This document shows positions 51,797 to 61,308 of a stretch of 64,000 nucleotides of DNA, piece by piece. Source of the stretch: Polaromonas sp. SP1 (GTDB taxonomy: Bacteria > Pseudomonadota > Gammaproteobacteria > Burkholderiales > Burkholderiaceae_C). The DNA is taken from NCBI RefSeq assembly GCF_003711205.1, contig NZ_CP031013.1, positions 1,736,001 through 1,800,000 on the forward strand, written 5' to 3'. The notes beneath the pieces are model-generated. The model was not told the origin of the DNA. It saw nothing but the letters and a program-made list of their open reading frames with translations, and did no database searches. Within the stretch, counting starts at the first letter, position 1. The number at the start of each line of letters is the position of its first letter. The translations under genes were made by a program, and so were the position numbers.

Positions 51797-52126
51797 TCAG
51801 GCCTCCTGGCGCAGGCGTGTGAATTCGCCGCGCTCAAAGTCAATGGATGCGGCAATCATGGCGCGGTAAGCCGCCTCCACAATCGCCTCGGGGGCGCCGG
51901 CCTTGCGGGCCTGGGCGCGCACGCGCTCGATGATGAAATCGATGCGCGCCTGGTCGTACACCTGGTCCGCGCGCTGCTTGATGCGCGCCGCCTGCGCCAC
52001 GTAAGCGCTGCGTTCGGCGATCAGCCGCACGATGCGCTCGTCCAGCGCGTCGATGTTGCGGCGCACGTCGGCCATGCTGTGGCAGTGCTCAACGGCGGGA
52101 TGCACTGGATGGATCTGCATGTTCAT
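51797..52126 (-). CDS. AroQ-type chorismate mutase
   Basis: A 109-residue all-helical chorismate mutase (SMADVRRNIDALDERIVRLIAERSAYVAQAARIK). It turns chorismate into prephenate, the competing branch toward Phe and Tyr. It could also be of the PchB subtype, but trp context favours mutase. The start ATG (52126) overlaps the trpE stop as ATGA, so this branch-point enzyme is translationally coupled to anthranilate synthase. Confidence 0.87.
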   Translation of the reverse strand: MNMQIHPVHPAVEHCHSMADVRRNIDALDERIVRLIAERSAYVAQAARIKQRADQVYDQARIDFIIERVRAQARKAGAPEAIVEAAYRAMIAASIDFERGEFTRLRQEA

Positions 52127-53703
52127 TCCAGGCCCTCCTCCACCAGCTCGGACGCCCGCAGCAGCGCGCGTGCTTTCGCCTCAGTCTCTTTCCATTCAAG
52201 TTCAGCCACCGAATCAGCCACCACGCCGGCCGCCGCCTGCACATACAGCATCTGGTCCTTGATGATGCCGGTGCGGATCGCAATCGCCACGTCCATATCG
52301 CCGGCATAACTGAGGTAACCGCAAGCGCCGCCGTAAAGGCCGCGCTTGGTCGGCTCCAGCTGATCGATGATTTCCATCGCGTGCACCTTGGGCGCTCCGG
52401 TCAGCGTGCCGGCCGGGAAGGTGGCCTTCAGCACATCCATGCTCGTCATGCCGTCGAGCAACACGCCCTCGACATTGCTCACGATGTGCATCACGTGGCT
52501 GTAGCGCTCCACCGAGAAGGCTTCCGTCACCTTCACCGTGCCGGTCTTGGCAATGCGGCCGATGTCGTTGCGCGCCAGGTCGATCAGCATGACGTGTTCG
52601 GCGCGCTCTTTCGGGTCGTTCACCAACTCGTGCTCGACGGCCTTGTCGGCCTCGGGCGAGGAAGCGCGCGGGCGGGTGCCGGCGAGTGGGCGGATCGTGA
52701 TCTTCTGGTCAAACTGAGCCCCCACGCTCGTCACTGTGGTGTACTCGCTGCCCCCCGAGGGGGCGTTCGCGTCTTGGGGCGGCCCGGCGACGCGAGCCAC
52801 CTGCTCTTGCCGCACCAGAATCTCGGGCGACGCCCCCACCACATGGAAGTCCCCAAAGTGGTAGTAATACATATAGGGGCTGGGGTTGAGCGAGCGCAGC
52901 GCGCGGTACAGGCTGAGCGGCGATTCGGTATAGCGCTTTTTGATGCGCTGGCCGACCTGCACCTGCATGAAGTCGCCGGCTTCGATCAGGCGCTTGGCTT
53001 TTTCGACCGCAGCGATGTAGTCGGCCTTGGCGAAGTCGCGTTCGGCCGGGTAGCCTTGCGAGGGCTTGACCACCGGTGCGCTGACGGAGTATTTGAGCTT
53101 TTCCTTCAACTCACGCAGGCGCTTTTTGGCGTTGGCATAGGCCTCGGGCTGGGCCGGGTCGGCGTAGACGATGAGGTAGAGCTTGCCCGAGAGGTTGTCG
53201 ATCACCGCCAGCTCTTCACACTGCAGCAGCATGATGTCGGGGCAACCCAGCGTGTCGGGCGGGCAGGTGGCCTCTAACTTTTTCTCGATGTGGCGCACCG
53301 CGTCATACCCAAAATAGCCCGCCAGCCCGCCGCAAAAGCGCGGCAGGCCCGGCCGCAGCGCGACCTTGAAGCGTTTTTGGTAATCAGCGATGAAGTCCAG
53401 CGGGTTGGCGGCGGAGGTTTCCACCACACGGCCGTCCGTCACCACCTCGGTCACCCGGTCCGCGCCAAAGCCCGAGGCCCGCACCAGCGTGCGCGCCGGC
53501 AGGCCGATAAAGCTGTAGCGGCCAAAACGCTCACCGCCGACAACCGACTCCAGCAAAAAGCTGAACTTGCCGCCGTCTTTGGAATGCGCGAGTTTGAGGT
53601 AAAGGGAAAGCGGGGTTTCAAGGTCAGCAAACGCCTCCGCCATCAGGGGAATGCGGTTGTAGCCCTGGCCGGCCAGGCTTTTAAATTCAAGTTCTGTAAT
53701 CAC
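52123..53703 (-). CDS. trpE: Anthranilate synthase component I
   Basis: A 526-residue enzyme making anthranilate from chorismate. The N-terminal allosteric part contains the LLES element (FSFLLESVVGGERFGRYSF) typical of Trp feedback binding. The catalytic part has NPSPYMYYY, GASPEILVR, TIRPLAGTRPR and the late GTLTGAPKVHAMEI and YGGACGYLSY. Between EILVRQ and KITIRPL about 28 extra residues (302-329; AGPPQDANAPSGG, TSVGAQ) are encoded by an in-frame GC-rich repeat. The GTG at 53703 is chosen as start because MITELEFKSLAG is the family N-terminus and AAGGA lies before it. Confidence 0.94.
   Translation of the reverse strand: MITELEFKSLAGQGYNRIPLMAEAFADLETPLSLYLKLAHSKDGGKFSFLLESVVGGERFGRYSFIGLPARTLVRASGFGADRVTEVVTDGRVVETSAANPLDFIADYQKRFKVALRPGLPRFCGGLAGYFGYDAVRHIEKKLEATCPPDTLGCPDIMLLQCEELAVIDNLSGKLYLIVYADPAQPEAYANAKKRLRELKEKLKYSVSAPVVKPSQGYPAERDFAKADYIAAVEKAKRLIEAGDFMQVQVGQRIKKRYTESPLSLYRALRSLNPSPYMYYYHFGDFHVVGASPEILVRQEQVARVAGPPQDANAPSGGSEYTTVTSVGAQFDQKITIRPLAGTRPRASSPEADKAVEHELVNDPKERAEHVMLIDLARNDIGRIAKTGTVKVTEAFSVERYSHVMHIVSNVEGVLLDGMTSMDVLKATFPAGTLTGAPKVHAMEIIDQLEPTKRGLYGGACGYLSYAGDMDVAIAIRTGIIKDQMLYVQAAAGVVADSVAELEWKETEAKARALLRASELVEEGLE
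52716..52800. repeat. GC-rich repeat inside trpE
   Basis: It contains GCCCCCACGCTCGTCACTG, CTGCCCCCCGAGGGGGC and CTTGGGGCGGCCCGGCG, the same arrangement as the intergenic GC-rich family (compare the pieces at 9290 and 15155-15206). It is about 28 codons long and keeps the trpE frame. It lies in a loop between two conserved catalytic motifs. Confidence 0.78.
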
Positions 53704-54241
53704 GATGGTCCTTTGCAAGGGGCCACGCGCTCAAAGGCGCGGCCACCTGTCATTCAAAACGCCCCGAAGACCGGGGCCGGGACGCGCTTGGCGGGTGCAA
53801 AAGCGCATCAGGAAAGAGGAAAAAGGGGGGTGTCGCAGAACCGGCGGCGGCGGGGCGGGGCAGAAGGCAACTGGCTGAAAGGTCAGGGTGCCGGCCCGCA
53901 TGCGCTTCAGGCGTGCGAGGAATGACAGGTACGCCAGGGCCAGGCTCCCCGGTCGCCACAACCTGTTTGAGTGATTCGATGTATGAACATGAAGGGCAAA
54001 GTGTAGCAAACAGCAGCCGGACTCCAGCCGAACGACGGCCAAACCCCGCCCAGGCCGCCGCCACTCTAGGCAAAGTTACAACAACCGGCACCCGCGGGTC
54101 GTCAACTGGTAGCAATGCTTAGCCATAGTTGTCCGGCAACCCCTCGCAAACCCTCTTGTAAGGCCTGGTAACCGAATCCAGAATAGGCCCATAACAAAAA
54201 AGAACGCTCGTTCTATTTCATCATCCACCTGGAGACAACTC
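53704..54241. other. 538-nt gap upstream of trpE
   Basis: Divergent control region for trpE (minus) and the chalcone-isomerase-like gene (plus). A GC hairpin GCCCCG/CGGGGC at 53761-53777 followed on the minus strand by TTTTG resembles a weak attenuator, but no Trp-rich leader peptide is visible. The right part (about 53980-54235) is AT-richer and holds the promoter region for the plus-strand gene. Two overlapping minus-strand frames of about 100 codons look like composition artefacts. Confidence 0.5.
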
Positions 54242-54829
54242 ATGACTTTGACAACGCGATGCCTTGCGGGCCTGGCCGGCCTGGTGCTTTCTTTCGGCGT
54301 CCTTGCCGCCCCAATGGAAGTTTCAGGCGTCAAGCTCGACGACCCGATTGAGGTCAACGGCACCAAACTGCAGCTCAACGGCGCCGGCATCCGCTACAAG
54401 GCGGTGTTCAAGGTCTATGTGGCAGGCTTGTACCTGCCCAAAAAGGCAGCAACCCCCGAAGAGGTCTACGGCATGCCCGGCACCAAGCGCATCAGCATCA
54501 CCCTGCTGCGCGACATTGACTCCAACGAACTCGGCAAAAGCTTTACCACCGCCTTCACCGACAACGCGCCCAAGTCGGAGATGTCCAAGCTGATCCCCGG
54601 CCTCATCAAGATGGGCCAGATTTTTGCCGACCAGAAGAAGCTGGTCGCCGGCGAAGGCTTCACCATCGACTGGATCCCCGGCACCGGCACCATCATCTCC
54701 GTCAAAGGCAAACCGCAAGGCGAGCCCTTCAAGGAAGTGGAGTTCTTCAACGCCCTGGTGCGCATCTGGCTCGGCCCGCAGCCCGCCGACTGGAAGCTCA
54801 AAGACGCGATGCTGGGCAAACCCGCCTGA
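54242..54829 (+). CDS. Exported chalcone isomerase-like protein
   Basis: A 195-residue protein with a signal peptide (LAGLAGLVLSFGVLAAP) and a bacterial chalcone-isomerase-like domain (EVNGTKLQLNGAGIRYKAVFKVYVAGLYLPKKA; ISITLLRDIDSNEL). Bacterial members are not known to work on flavonoids; a lipid- or fatty-acid-binding role is thought likely. A CTGGAGAC site lies before the ATG. It separates gph from trpE on the opposite strand. Confidence 0.82.
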   Translation: MTLTTRCLAGLAGLVLSFGVLAAPMEVSGVKLDDPIEVNGTKLQLNGAGIRYKAVFKVYVAGLYLPKKAATPEEVYGMPGTKRISITLLRDIDSNELGKSFTTAFTDNAPKSEMSKLIPGLIKMGQIFADQKKLVAGEGFTIDWIPGTGTIISVKGKPQGEPFKEVEFFNALVRIWLGPQPADWKLKDAMLGKPA

Positions 54830-54854
54830 GTTAGCGCGCTAACGCCACACACCC

Positions 54855-54876
54855 AACGGGGCCGCACGGCCCCGTT
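54855..54876. terminator. Bidirectional intrinsic terminator
   Basis: AACGGGGCC (54855-54863) and GGCCCCGTT (54868-54876) form a perfect 9-bp stem with a GCAC loop. A TTATTT tract follows on the plus strand. It sits between the chalcone-isomerase-like gene and the gph stop codon, so it can serve both convergent genes. Confidence 0.83.
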
Positions 54877-54877
54877 G

Positions 54878-55594
54878 TTATTTGAAGGCCTGCAAATTCA
54901 ACGCGGCCAGCGAATCCACAAACCCGTCCGAATCCACACCCCGCACCGGCTCGCCATGGTTGTAGCCATACGTCACCAGCACCACCGGGCAACCCGCCCC
55001 GCGCGCGGCCCGCGCGTCGTTGCTGGAATCACCAATCATCAAGGTGCGTGCCGGCACGGTGCCCAGGCTTTCACAGGTTTTGATCAAAGGCAACGGGTCA
55101 GGCTTCTTGCGCTCAAACGAATCGCCGCCAAACACGATGCTGAAAAACCCATCCAGCCCCTTGAGCTTGAGCAGCTCACGCGCAAAGCCCACAGGCTTGT
55201 TCGTTAAACACGCCAGCTTCAACCCCGCCTGCTGCAAGGCCAGCAAACCATCAACCACACCCGGGTACACATTTGAATAGCGGCCATTGATGCCCGCGTA
55301 ATGCCGCTGGTAGCCGGCATAGGCCTGCTCGTAGCTTGCTACTAAATTAATAGCTGAAGGCGCAATACCCATATGGGCTTGAACGTGTTTCAGTGCAGAT
55401 TTAACAAGATGCTCAGACCCCTTGCCCACCATCAGCTCAATCGCCGCAGCGTCCAGCCGCGCCGCCGCAACATCGCCAGGCAGCAAGTCAGCCAGCATGA
55501 GATTCAAGGCCTGGGCAAAGTCACCCAGGGTGTCGACCATGGTGCCGTCGAGGTCGATGATGGCTGCGTCGAGGGTGTTTGGGGTAAATGTCAT
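54878..55594 (-). CDS. gph: Phosphoglycolate phosphatase
   Basis: A 238-residue HAD phosphatase that clears 2-phosphoglycolate. HAD motif I is IIDLDGTMVDT (about residues 11-21), motif II CLTNKPVGFARELL, and motif III/IV FGGDSFERKKPDPLPL with IGDSSNDARAARGAG. Residues 71-86 (QAHMGIAPSAINLVA) come from a 48-bp palindromic element in frame, within the cap domain. A broken copy lies at 46441-46761. In related genomes gph follows rpe; here it is 15 kb away on the other strand. Confidence 0.94.
   Translation of the reverse strand: MTFTPNTLDAAIIDLDGTMVDTLGDFAQALNLMLADLLPGDVAAARLDAAAIELMVGKGSEHLVKSALKHVQAHMGIAPSAINLVASYEQAYAGYQRHYAGINGRYSNVYPGVVDGLLALQQAGLKLACLTNKPVGFARELLKLKGLDGFFSIVFGGDSFERKKPDPLPLIKTCESLGTVPARTLMIGDSSNDARAARGAGCPVVLVTYGYNHGEPVRGVDSDGFVDSLAALNLQAFK
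55337..55384 (-). repeat. 48-bp palindromic element, copy k (inside gph)
   Basis: The complement reads GTTCAAGCCC, 18 nt with CATATGGG, then CAGCTATTAATTTAGTAGCA. gph reads this strand directly, the opposite of the other genic copies. Because the arm is nearly palindromic it still gives Ala-Ile-Asn-Leu-Val-Ala. Confidence 0.83.
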
Positions 55595-55679
55595 TGGGCT
55601 CGTAGTGGCGAGGTAAGTTGAAAAAAGATGTTTATCAATTTCGGCTGGCGGTCAAAGTTCCTTGTCAATCCAGTGAGCG

Positions 55680-56783
55680 CTAAAACTCCTGCGGAAGGCT
55701 GCCCACGTAATCGCGCCGGATATTCACCGTGCTTTGCTGGCCAAGGGCCTCAAAGTGGCGGCGCAGCCAGCGCTTTGCGGCGCCCTGGCCCATTTCAAAC
55801 AGTTTTTCAATCATGGCGCCGTCGGCCGACATCTTGCTCGACGAGGGCAGGTTTTCCAGGGCTTCGCCGCCGTCGATGCGGTGCAGCAGCAGGCTTTTGT
55901 ATTTCGCGCCCTCCTGCAGGCGCCCGTCGGCCAGCAGGCGGTTGATGAAATCGATGGTGCGCATCTGCGACAGCAGGCTGGCATTGAAGGTCAGCTCGTT
56001 CACCCGGTCCATGATGTCGTGCGGCGTGTGGGGGACCTCGGGGCGCCGCAGGGGGTTGATCTGCACCACGATGATGTCCCGGCTGCTGCACTCACTGATA
56101 AGAGGCAGCAGGGACGGGTTGCTCGAAAAGCCGCCATCCCAATAGGACTGGCCGTCGATTTCCACCGCCTGGAACAGCGTCGGCAGGCAAGTGGAGGCCA
56201 TGACGGACTGCAGCGTCAGGCGCTTGCCCGAGAAAATTTCCGCCCGGCCGGTGGTGACGTGGGTGGCGGAGACAAAGGCCCTGGGCGCGTCGAGTTTGGC
56301 AATGGCGGGAAAGTCGATTTCCGCCTGCAGCAGCTTGCGCAGGGGGTTGATGTCCAGCGGGTTGGACTGGTAGGGCGAGAGCCACTGACTCATAGCGTTG
56401 CCGAAAAAGTTAGCGCCCACTCTATCGGAGGGCCAGCCTCCCAAAAGCATTTTGCTAATGCCGTCGGCCATGGAGCCCAGGCTGCCCATGGCCGCAACGC
56501 CTTGCCAGATACGGGCGAGGGAGGCGCGGGCCGCTTCGCGGGGATCGGGCGTTCCGCTGTCCTTCTGAGCGGCGGCAGCAAAACCGTGCGCCAGCGCCAC
56601 GGCATTGACGGCGCCGGCGCTGGCCCCGCTGATGCCGTCAAATTCGATGCGTTCGTCTTGCAGCAGGGCGTCCAGAACGCCCCAAGTGAAGGCGCCATGG
56701 GAGCCGCCGCCCTGCAACGCCAGGTTGACCCGCCGCAAAGAGGAGGGTTCTGGCGGCGAGGCGGCTGGGGTTGGGGTACTCAT
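55680..56783 (-). CDS. Patatin-like phospholipase
   Basis: A 367-residue hydrolase with the patatin dyad: oxyanion loop LQGGGSHGAFTWG (about residues 28-36), Ser in GISGASAGAVNA (about residue 58) and Asp in YWDGGFSSNP (about residue 212). Such enzymes split acyl chains from phospholipids or related esters. The first 18 residues are Pro/Ser/Ala-rich and there is no signal peptide. It is upstream of gph on the same strand, 85 nt apart. Confidence 0.88.
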   Translation of the reverse strand: MSTPTPAASPPEPSSLRRVNLALQGGGSHGAFTWGVLDALLQDERIEFDGISGASAGAVNAVALAHGFAAAAQKDSGTPDPREAARASLARIWQGVAAMGSLGSMADGISKMLLGGWPSDRVGANFFGNAMSQWLSPYQSNPLDINPLRKLLQAEIDFPAIAKLDAPRAFVSATHVTTGRAEIFSGKRLTLQSVMASTCLPTLFQAVEIDGQSYWDGGFSSNPSLLPLISECSSRDIIVVQINPLRRPEVPHTPHDIMDRVNELTFNASLLSQMRTIDFINRLLADGRLQEGAKYKSLLLHRIDGGEALENLPSSSKMSADGAMIEKLFEMGQGAAKRWLRRHFEALGQQSTVNIRRDYVGSLPQEF

Positions 56784-56818
56784 GAGGTATTTTTAATGCT
56801 TTTTGCGATGCCTTGGGA

Positions 56819-56847
56819 TTCCGCCCGACATAAAACCGTGGCATAAT
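56819..56847 (+). promoter_or_regulatory. Probable promoter of the tRNA-tuf operon
   Basis: A CATAAT -10-like hexamer (56842-56847) lies 17 nt after a weak -35 (TTCCGC), about 17 nt before tRNA-Tyr, with a GC-rich discriminator. This is the only plausible start before the first tRNA. Confidence 0.45.
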
Positions 56848-56863
56848 CCGAGGTTCGCTTGAA

Positions 56864-56949
56864 GGATGGGTGCCCGAGTGGCTAAAGGGGGCAGACTGTA
56901 AATCTGTTGGCTAACGCCTACGCTGGTTCGAATCCAGCCTCATCCACCA
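56864..56949 (+). tRNA. tRNA-Tyr (GTA)
   Basis: 86 nt with encoded CCA. Acceptor GGATGGG pairs with CTCATCC, the anticodon GTA is at 56898-56900 in an ACTGTAAAT loop, the extra arm is long as required for class II tRNA-Tyr, and GGTTCGAATCC forms the T arm. It is first of three tRNAs before tuf. Confidence 0.97.
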
Positions 56950-57049
56950 GATTTTGTTTGATTTTTGGCAAGCGGCCGGCGCAAGGCAATCGCGTAAAGC
57001 GTGTTTTGGGTCGAGAGTGATTTGATGTGAGTTGAATTGGCAGAGCTGC

Positions 57050-57123
57050 GCGGGAGTAGTTCAATGGTAGAACCCTAGCCTTCCAAGCTAATGACGCGGG
57101 TTCGATTCCCGTCTCCCGCTCCA
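57050..57123 (+). tRNA. tRNA-Gly (TCC)
   Basis: 74 nt with encoded CCA. Acceptor GCGGGAG/CTCCCGC, anticodon TCC in the CTTCCAA loop, T arm GGTTCGATTCC. It lies 100 nt after tRNA-Tyr. Confidence 0.97.
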
Positions 57124-57213
57124 CAAAACTGTGTTTTGGGTGTTGCGGGCTCTGCTGGTTGATCTTGTGCTGGATTGCTGTGAGAGGTTTTGAAGTCTTT
57201 TGACTTTTGATTA

Positions 57214-57288
<75 letters not shown>

Positions 57289-57380
57289 TATTTTGAGCTG
57301 GCGCGGCGTGCAAGGCGCTGTTGCCGGCTGTAGTTCGTTAACTGGTTTTGTAACTCTTTATAAATTTCTGGAGTTGAAAA

Positions 57381-58571
<1,191 letters not shown>

Positions 58572-58588
58572 TTTGTAAGGTTTGATGG

Positions 58589-58664
58589 AGGGGTATAGCT
58601 CAATTGGCAGAGCGTCGGTCTCCAAAACCGAAGGTTGTAGGTTCGATTCCTACTGCCCCTGCCA
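58589..58664 (+). tRNA. tRNA-Trp (CCA)
   Basis: 76 nt with encoded GCCA end. Acceptor AGGGGTA/TGCCCCT, anticodon CCA in the CTCCAAA loop, D arm TAGCTCAATTGGCAGAGC. It lies 17 nt after tuf and before secE. Confidence 0.97.
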
Positions 58665-58716
58665 CCTGATGGTTGATGTGTATCGGCGCTGAAGGTGGTT
58701 TGAAAAGTTAAAAAGC

Positions 58717-58769
58717 AAGCCCGCCGGGAGTCAAAAACTCCAGGTGGGCTTAAGCGTCTGAAAAGACGC
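58717..58769 (+). other. Tandem RNA hairpins before secE
   Basis: AAGCCCGCC (58717-58725) pairs with GGTGGGCTT (58743-58751), with an inner GGAGT/ACTCC stem. Next comes GCGTC/GACGC (58754-58769) around TGAAAA. No U tract follows, so processing or partial attenuation between tRNA-Trp and secE is likelier than full termination. Confidence 0.55.
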
Positions 58770-58798
58770 CCGAAGATTGAACAGGAAATCCGGCAATC

Positions 58799-59182
58799 AT
58801 GGCCTCTTCTCAAGTTGAAACCGTCAGTACCAGCGCCGACAAGGTCAAGCTGGGTGCGGCTGTGCTATTGCTGGTAGGTTCGCTGGCGGGCTTTTATTTC
58901 TTTGCCAAGCAGGGGCCGGTCGCGCAATGGGGTGCCCTGATTGTCGGCTTGGTGGCTGCGATAGCTGTTTTTCTGACCTCGGAGCCGGGCAAGCAGTTTG
59001 TCGCCTTTGGTCGTGATTCCTGGCGTGAAGTCAAAAAAGTCGTCTGGCCCGCCCGTAGAGAGGCTATCCAGATGACGGCGTACGTGTTTGCCTTTGTGGT
59101 GGTGATGGCGTTGTTTTTGTGGCTTACCGACAAAACGCTCGAATGGGTGTTTTACGACCTGATCCTGGGATGGAAAAGATAA
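58799..59182 (+). CDS. secE: Preprotein translocase subunit SecE
   Basis: A 127-residue subunit of the SecYEG channel. It has three membrane helices (about residues 20-36, 42-60, 98-118) as in the long gammaproteobacterial/betaproteobacterial form, and the conserved amphipathic [21 protein letters not shown]. Its stop overlaps the nusG start as TAATG. Confidence 0.95.
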   Translation: MASSQVETVSTSADKVKLGAAVLLLVGSLAGFYFFAKQGPVAQWGALIVGLVAAIAVFLTSEPGKQFVAFGRDSWREVKKVVWPARREAIQMTAYVFAFVVVMALFLWLTDKTLEWVFYDLILGWKR

Positions 59183-59778
59183 TGAGCGATTTGAACGGCA
59201 CGGTAGTCAGCGAAGTGGCGGCGGGAACGTCCCTCACGCCGACCCCAGGCATGCAGTGGTATGTCGTTCATGCCTACTCCGGCATGGAAAAAGCGGTTGA
59301 GCGCAACATTGTTGAGCGCATTAACCGTGCGGGCATGCAATCCAAGTTCGGCCGTTTTCTGGTGCCTACTGAAGAAGTGGTTGAAATCAAGAATGGGCAG
59401 AAGAAAACGACGGAGCGTCGCTTCTTCCCCGGATATGTGCTGGTTGAGATGGTCATGGATGACGAAACCTGGCACCTCGTGAAGCACACCAACAAGGTGA
59501 CGGGTTTTGTCGGTGGCGCCAAGAATCGCCCGGCCCCCATCTCGGAAGAAGACGTCCAGAAGATTGTCAGCCAGATGCAGGTAGGCACCGAGAAGCCGCG
59601 TCACAAGGTGGAGTTTGAAACGGGCGAATACGTTCGCGTCAAGGACGGCCCTTTCACCGACTTCAACGGTACGGTGGAAGAAGTCAACTACGACAAGAAC
59701 AAAGTGCGTGTGTCGGTCACGATTTTTGGCCGCGCTACGCCGGTGGAACTGGAATTCAGCCAGATCGAAAAGACGTAA
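59182..59778 (+). CDS. nusG: Transcription termination/antitermination factor NusG
   Basis: A 198-residue factor: NGN domain ([34 protein letters not shown]) and a C-terminal KOW domain ([21 protein letters not shown]). It binds RNA polymerase and couples to Rho or ribosomal S10. An N-terminal extension of about 22 residues precedes the NGN fold. The ATG at 59182 overlaps the secE stop. Confidence 0.97.
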   Translation: MSDLNGTVVSEVAAGTSLTPTPGMQWYVVHAYSGMEKAVERNIVERINRAGMQSKFGRFLVPTEEVVEIKNGQKKTTERRFFPGYVLVEMVMDDETWHLVKHTNKVTGFVGGAKNRPAPISEEDVQKIVSQMQVGTEKPRHKVEFETGEYVRVKDGPFTDFNGTVEEVNYDKNKVRVSVTIFGRATPVELEFSQIEKT

Positions 59779-59918
59779 TTTCGATTGGCAGTCAATTTCG
59801 CGCCTTGCAACTCGGTGCGAAACGGTCCGTAGGACTGTTTAGAGTTGTGTAACCCCCGGGGAGCCGGGGCCTGCCCTAGTGGTGGCGCCCAGGCGTTATG
59901 ACCCGTAAGGAGAAAAGT

Positions 59919-60353
59919 ATGGCGAAAAAAATCGTCGGCTTTATCAAGCTGCAAGTGCCAGCTGGTAAGGCTAACCCGTCCCCCCCGATCGGCCCTGCGC
60001 TCGGTCAGCGCGGCTTGAACATCATGGAATTCTGCAAGGCATTCAATGCGCAGACCCAGGGTGTTGAGCCAGGCCTGCCGCTGCCTGTGGTGATCACGGC
60101 GTTTGCCGACAAGAGCTTTACCTTTGTTATCAAGACACCTCCAGCAGGCGTTCTGATCAAGAAGGCCATCAAGCTCGACAAGGGTTCGTCCACACCGCAC
60201 ACGGTGAAGGTTGGCAAGATTTCCCGCGCACAGCTGGAAGAAATCGCCAAGACCAAAATGAAAGACATGACGGCTGCTGACCTCGACGCTGCAGTTCGCA
60301 CGATTGCTGGTACGGCCCGCTCCATGGGCGTGTCGGTGGAGGGTGTTGTATGA
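59919..60353 (+). CDS. rplK: 50S ribosomal protein L11
   Basis: A 144-residue ribosomal protein binding the GTPase centre of 23S rRNA. It has [38 protein letters not shown], the thiostrepton-region prolines, and the C-terminal RNA-binding part ending [10 protein letters not shown]. The ATG at 59919 has TAAGGAG upstream. It overlaps the rplA start as ATGA. Confidence 0.98.
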   Translation: MAKKIVGFIKLQVPAGKANPSPPIGPALGQRGLNIMEFCKAFNAQTQGVEPGLPLPVVITAFADKSFTFVIKTPPAGVLIKKAIKLDKGSSTPHTVKVGKISRAQLEEIAKTKMKDMTAADLDAAVRTIAGTARSMGVSVEGVV

Positions 60354-61045
60354 GCAAGTTGACCAAACGTCAAAAAACCATCGGCGACAAGATCGACAGC
60401 AACAAGCTGTACGCATTGCCTGAAGCTTTGGGCCTCGTCAAAGAGTTCGCCGTCGCCAAATTCGATGAATCCATCGATGTGGCCGTGCAGCTCGGCATCG
60501 ATGCCAAGAAATCCGACCAGGTCGTTCGCGGCGCGGTTGTGTTGCCTAACGGCACCGGTAAAACCAAACGTGTGGCTGTGTTTGCCCAGGGCGCCAAGGC
60601 TGAAGAAGCGAAAGCCGCCGGCGCAGACATCGTCGGCATGGACGATCTGGCTGCTGAAATCAAGGCAGGCAAGATGGACTTCGACGTGGTGATCGCTTCC
60701 CCCGATGCCATGCGCATCGTGGGTACGCTCGGTCAGGTGCTCGGCCCCCGTGGTCTGATGCCCAACCCCAAGGTCGGCACCGTGACGCCTGACGTGGCAA
60801 CTGCCGTCAAGAACGCAAAAGCTGGCCAGGTCCAGTTCCGCGTTGACAAGGCCGGCATCGTGCACGGCACGATCGGCCGCCGCTCGTTCGACACCGCCAA
60901 GCTGCAAGGCAACCTGGCTGCGTTGATCGACGCGTTGCAAAAAGCCAAGCCGGCTTCGAGCAAAGGTGTGTATTTGAAGAAAGTTGCGGTTTCGTCAACG
61001 ATGGGTGTGGGCGTTCGCGTCGACACGCAAACCATCGCAGCGTAA
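60350..61045 (+). CDS. rplA: 50S ribosomal protein L1
   Basis: A 231-residue L1-stalk protein that in many bacteria also represses its own L11-L1 mRNA. It has the conserved [32 protein letters not shown] and [16 protein letters not shown]. It is translationally coupled to rplK through ATGA. Confidence 0.98.
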   Translation: MSKLTKRQKTIGDKIDSNKLYALPEALGLVKEFAVAKFDESIDVAVQLGIDAKKSDQVVRGAVVLPNGTGKTKRVAVFAQGAKAEEAKAAGADIVGMDDLAAEIKAGKMDFDVVIASPDAMRIVGTLGQVLGPRGLMPNPKVGTVTPDVATAVKNAKAGQVQFRVDKAGIVHGTIGRRSFDTAKLQGNLAALIDALQKAKPASSKGVYLKKVAVSSTMGVGVRVDTQTIAA

Positions 61046-61059
61046 TCGCAGAAATTTGA

Positions 61060-61300
61060 GCGGGCCCGCAAGGCTTGCTCAATGTGGTGGGCTGCCGGAG
61101 TTCGCTTCGGCAGGTCATCAAAGACCGTTGGCGCGGCAGGCTTTCAAGTTTGCCGCTTAATCGAAAGACAGCCAACGCAGATGGCGGTCCCGCTGCAGAT
61201 GGTTTTGAAAAGAATCTGAAACAGTTGGTCGCTGAACATGAGCGTGTTGAAGGGCGCTGGCAGGCGAAAGCAGGCCGCAACCGACGACACATTTTTAAGG
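61060..61300 (+). ncRNA. L10 leader region (rplJ mRNA)
   Basis: The 263-nt space between rplA and rplJ holds no gene. It contains hairpin-forming stretches (GCTGCCGGAG/CTTCGGCAGG at 61091-61112 and others), consistent with the ribosomal L10 leader, where the L10-L12 complex binds to repress translation. I infer this from position and structure; a covariance-model match has not been run. Confidence 0.6.
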
Positions 61301-61308
61301 AGTAGACC

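Noticed and set aside
53719..54115. Trp leader peptide/attenuator upstream of trpE
   Set aside because: A terminator-like hairpin exists at 53761-53777, but no leader frame with tandem Trp codons was found, so attenuation is not supported.
57338..57364. Promoter TTAACT-N15-TATAAA directly before tuf
   Set aside because: Spacing is short and the start would fall on the ribosome-binding site; cotranscription with the upstream tRNAs is more plausible.
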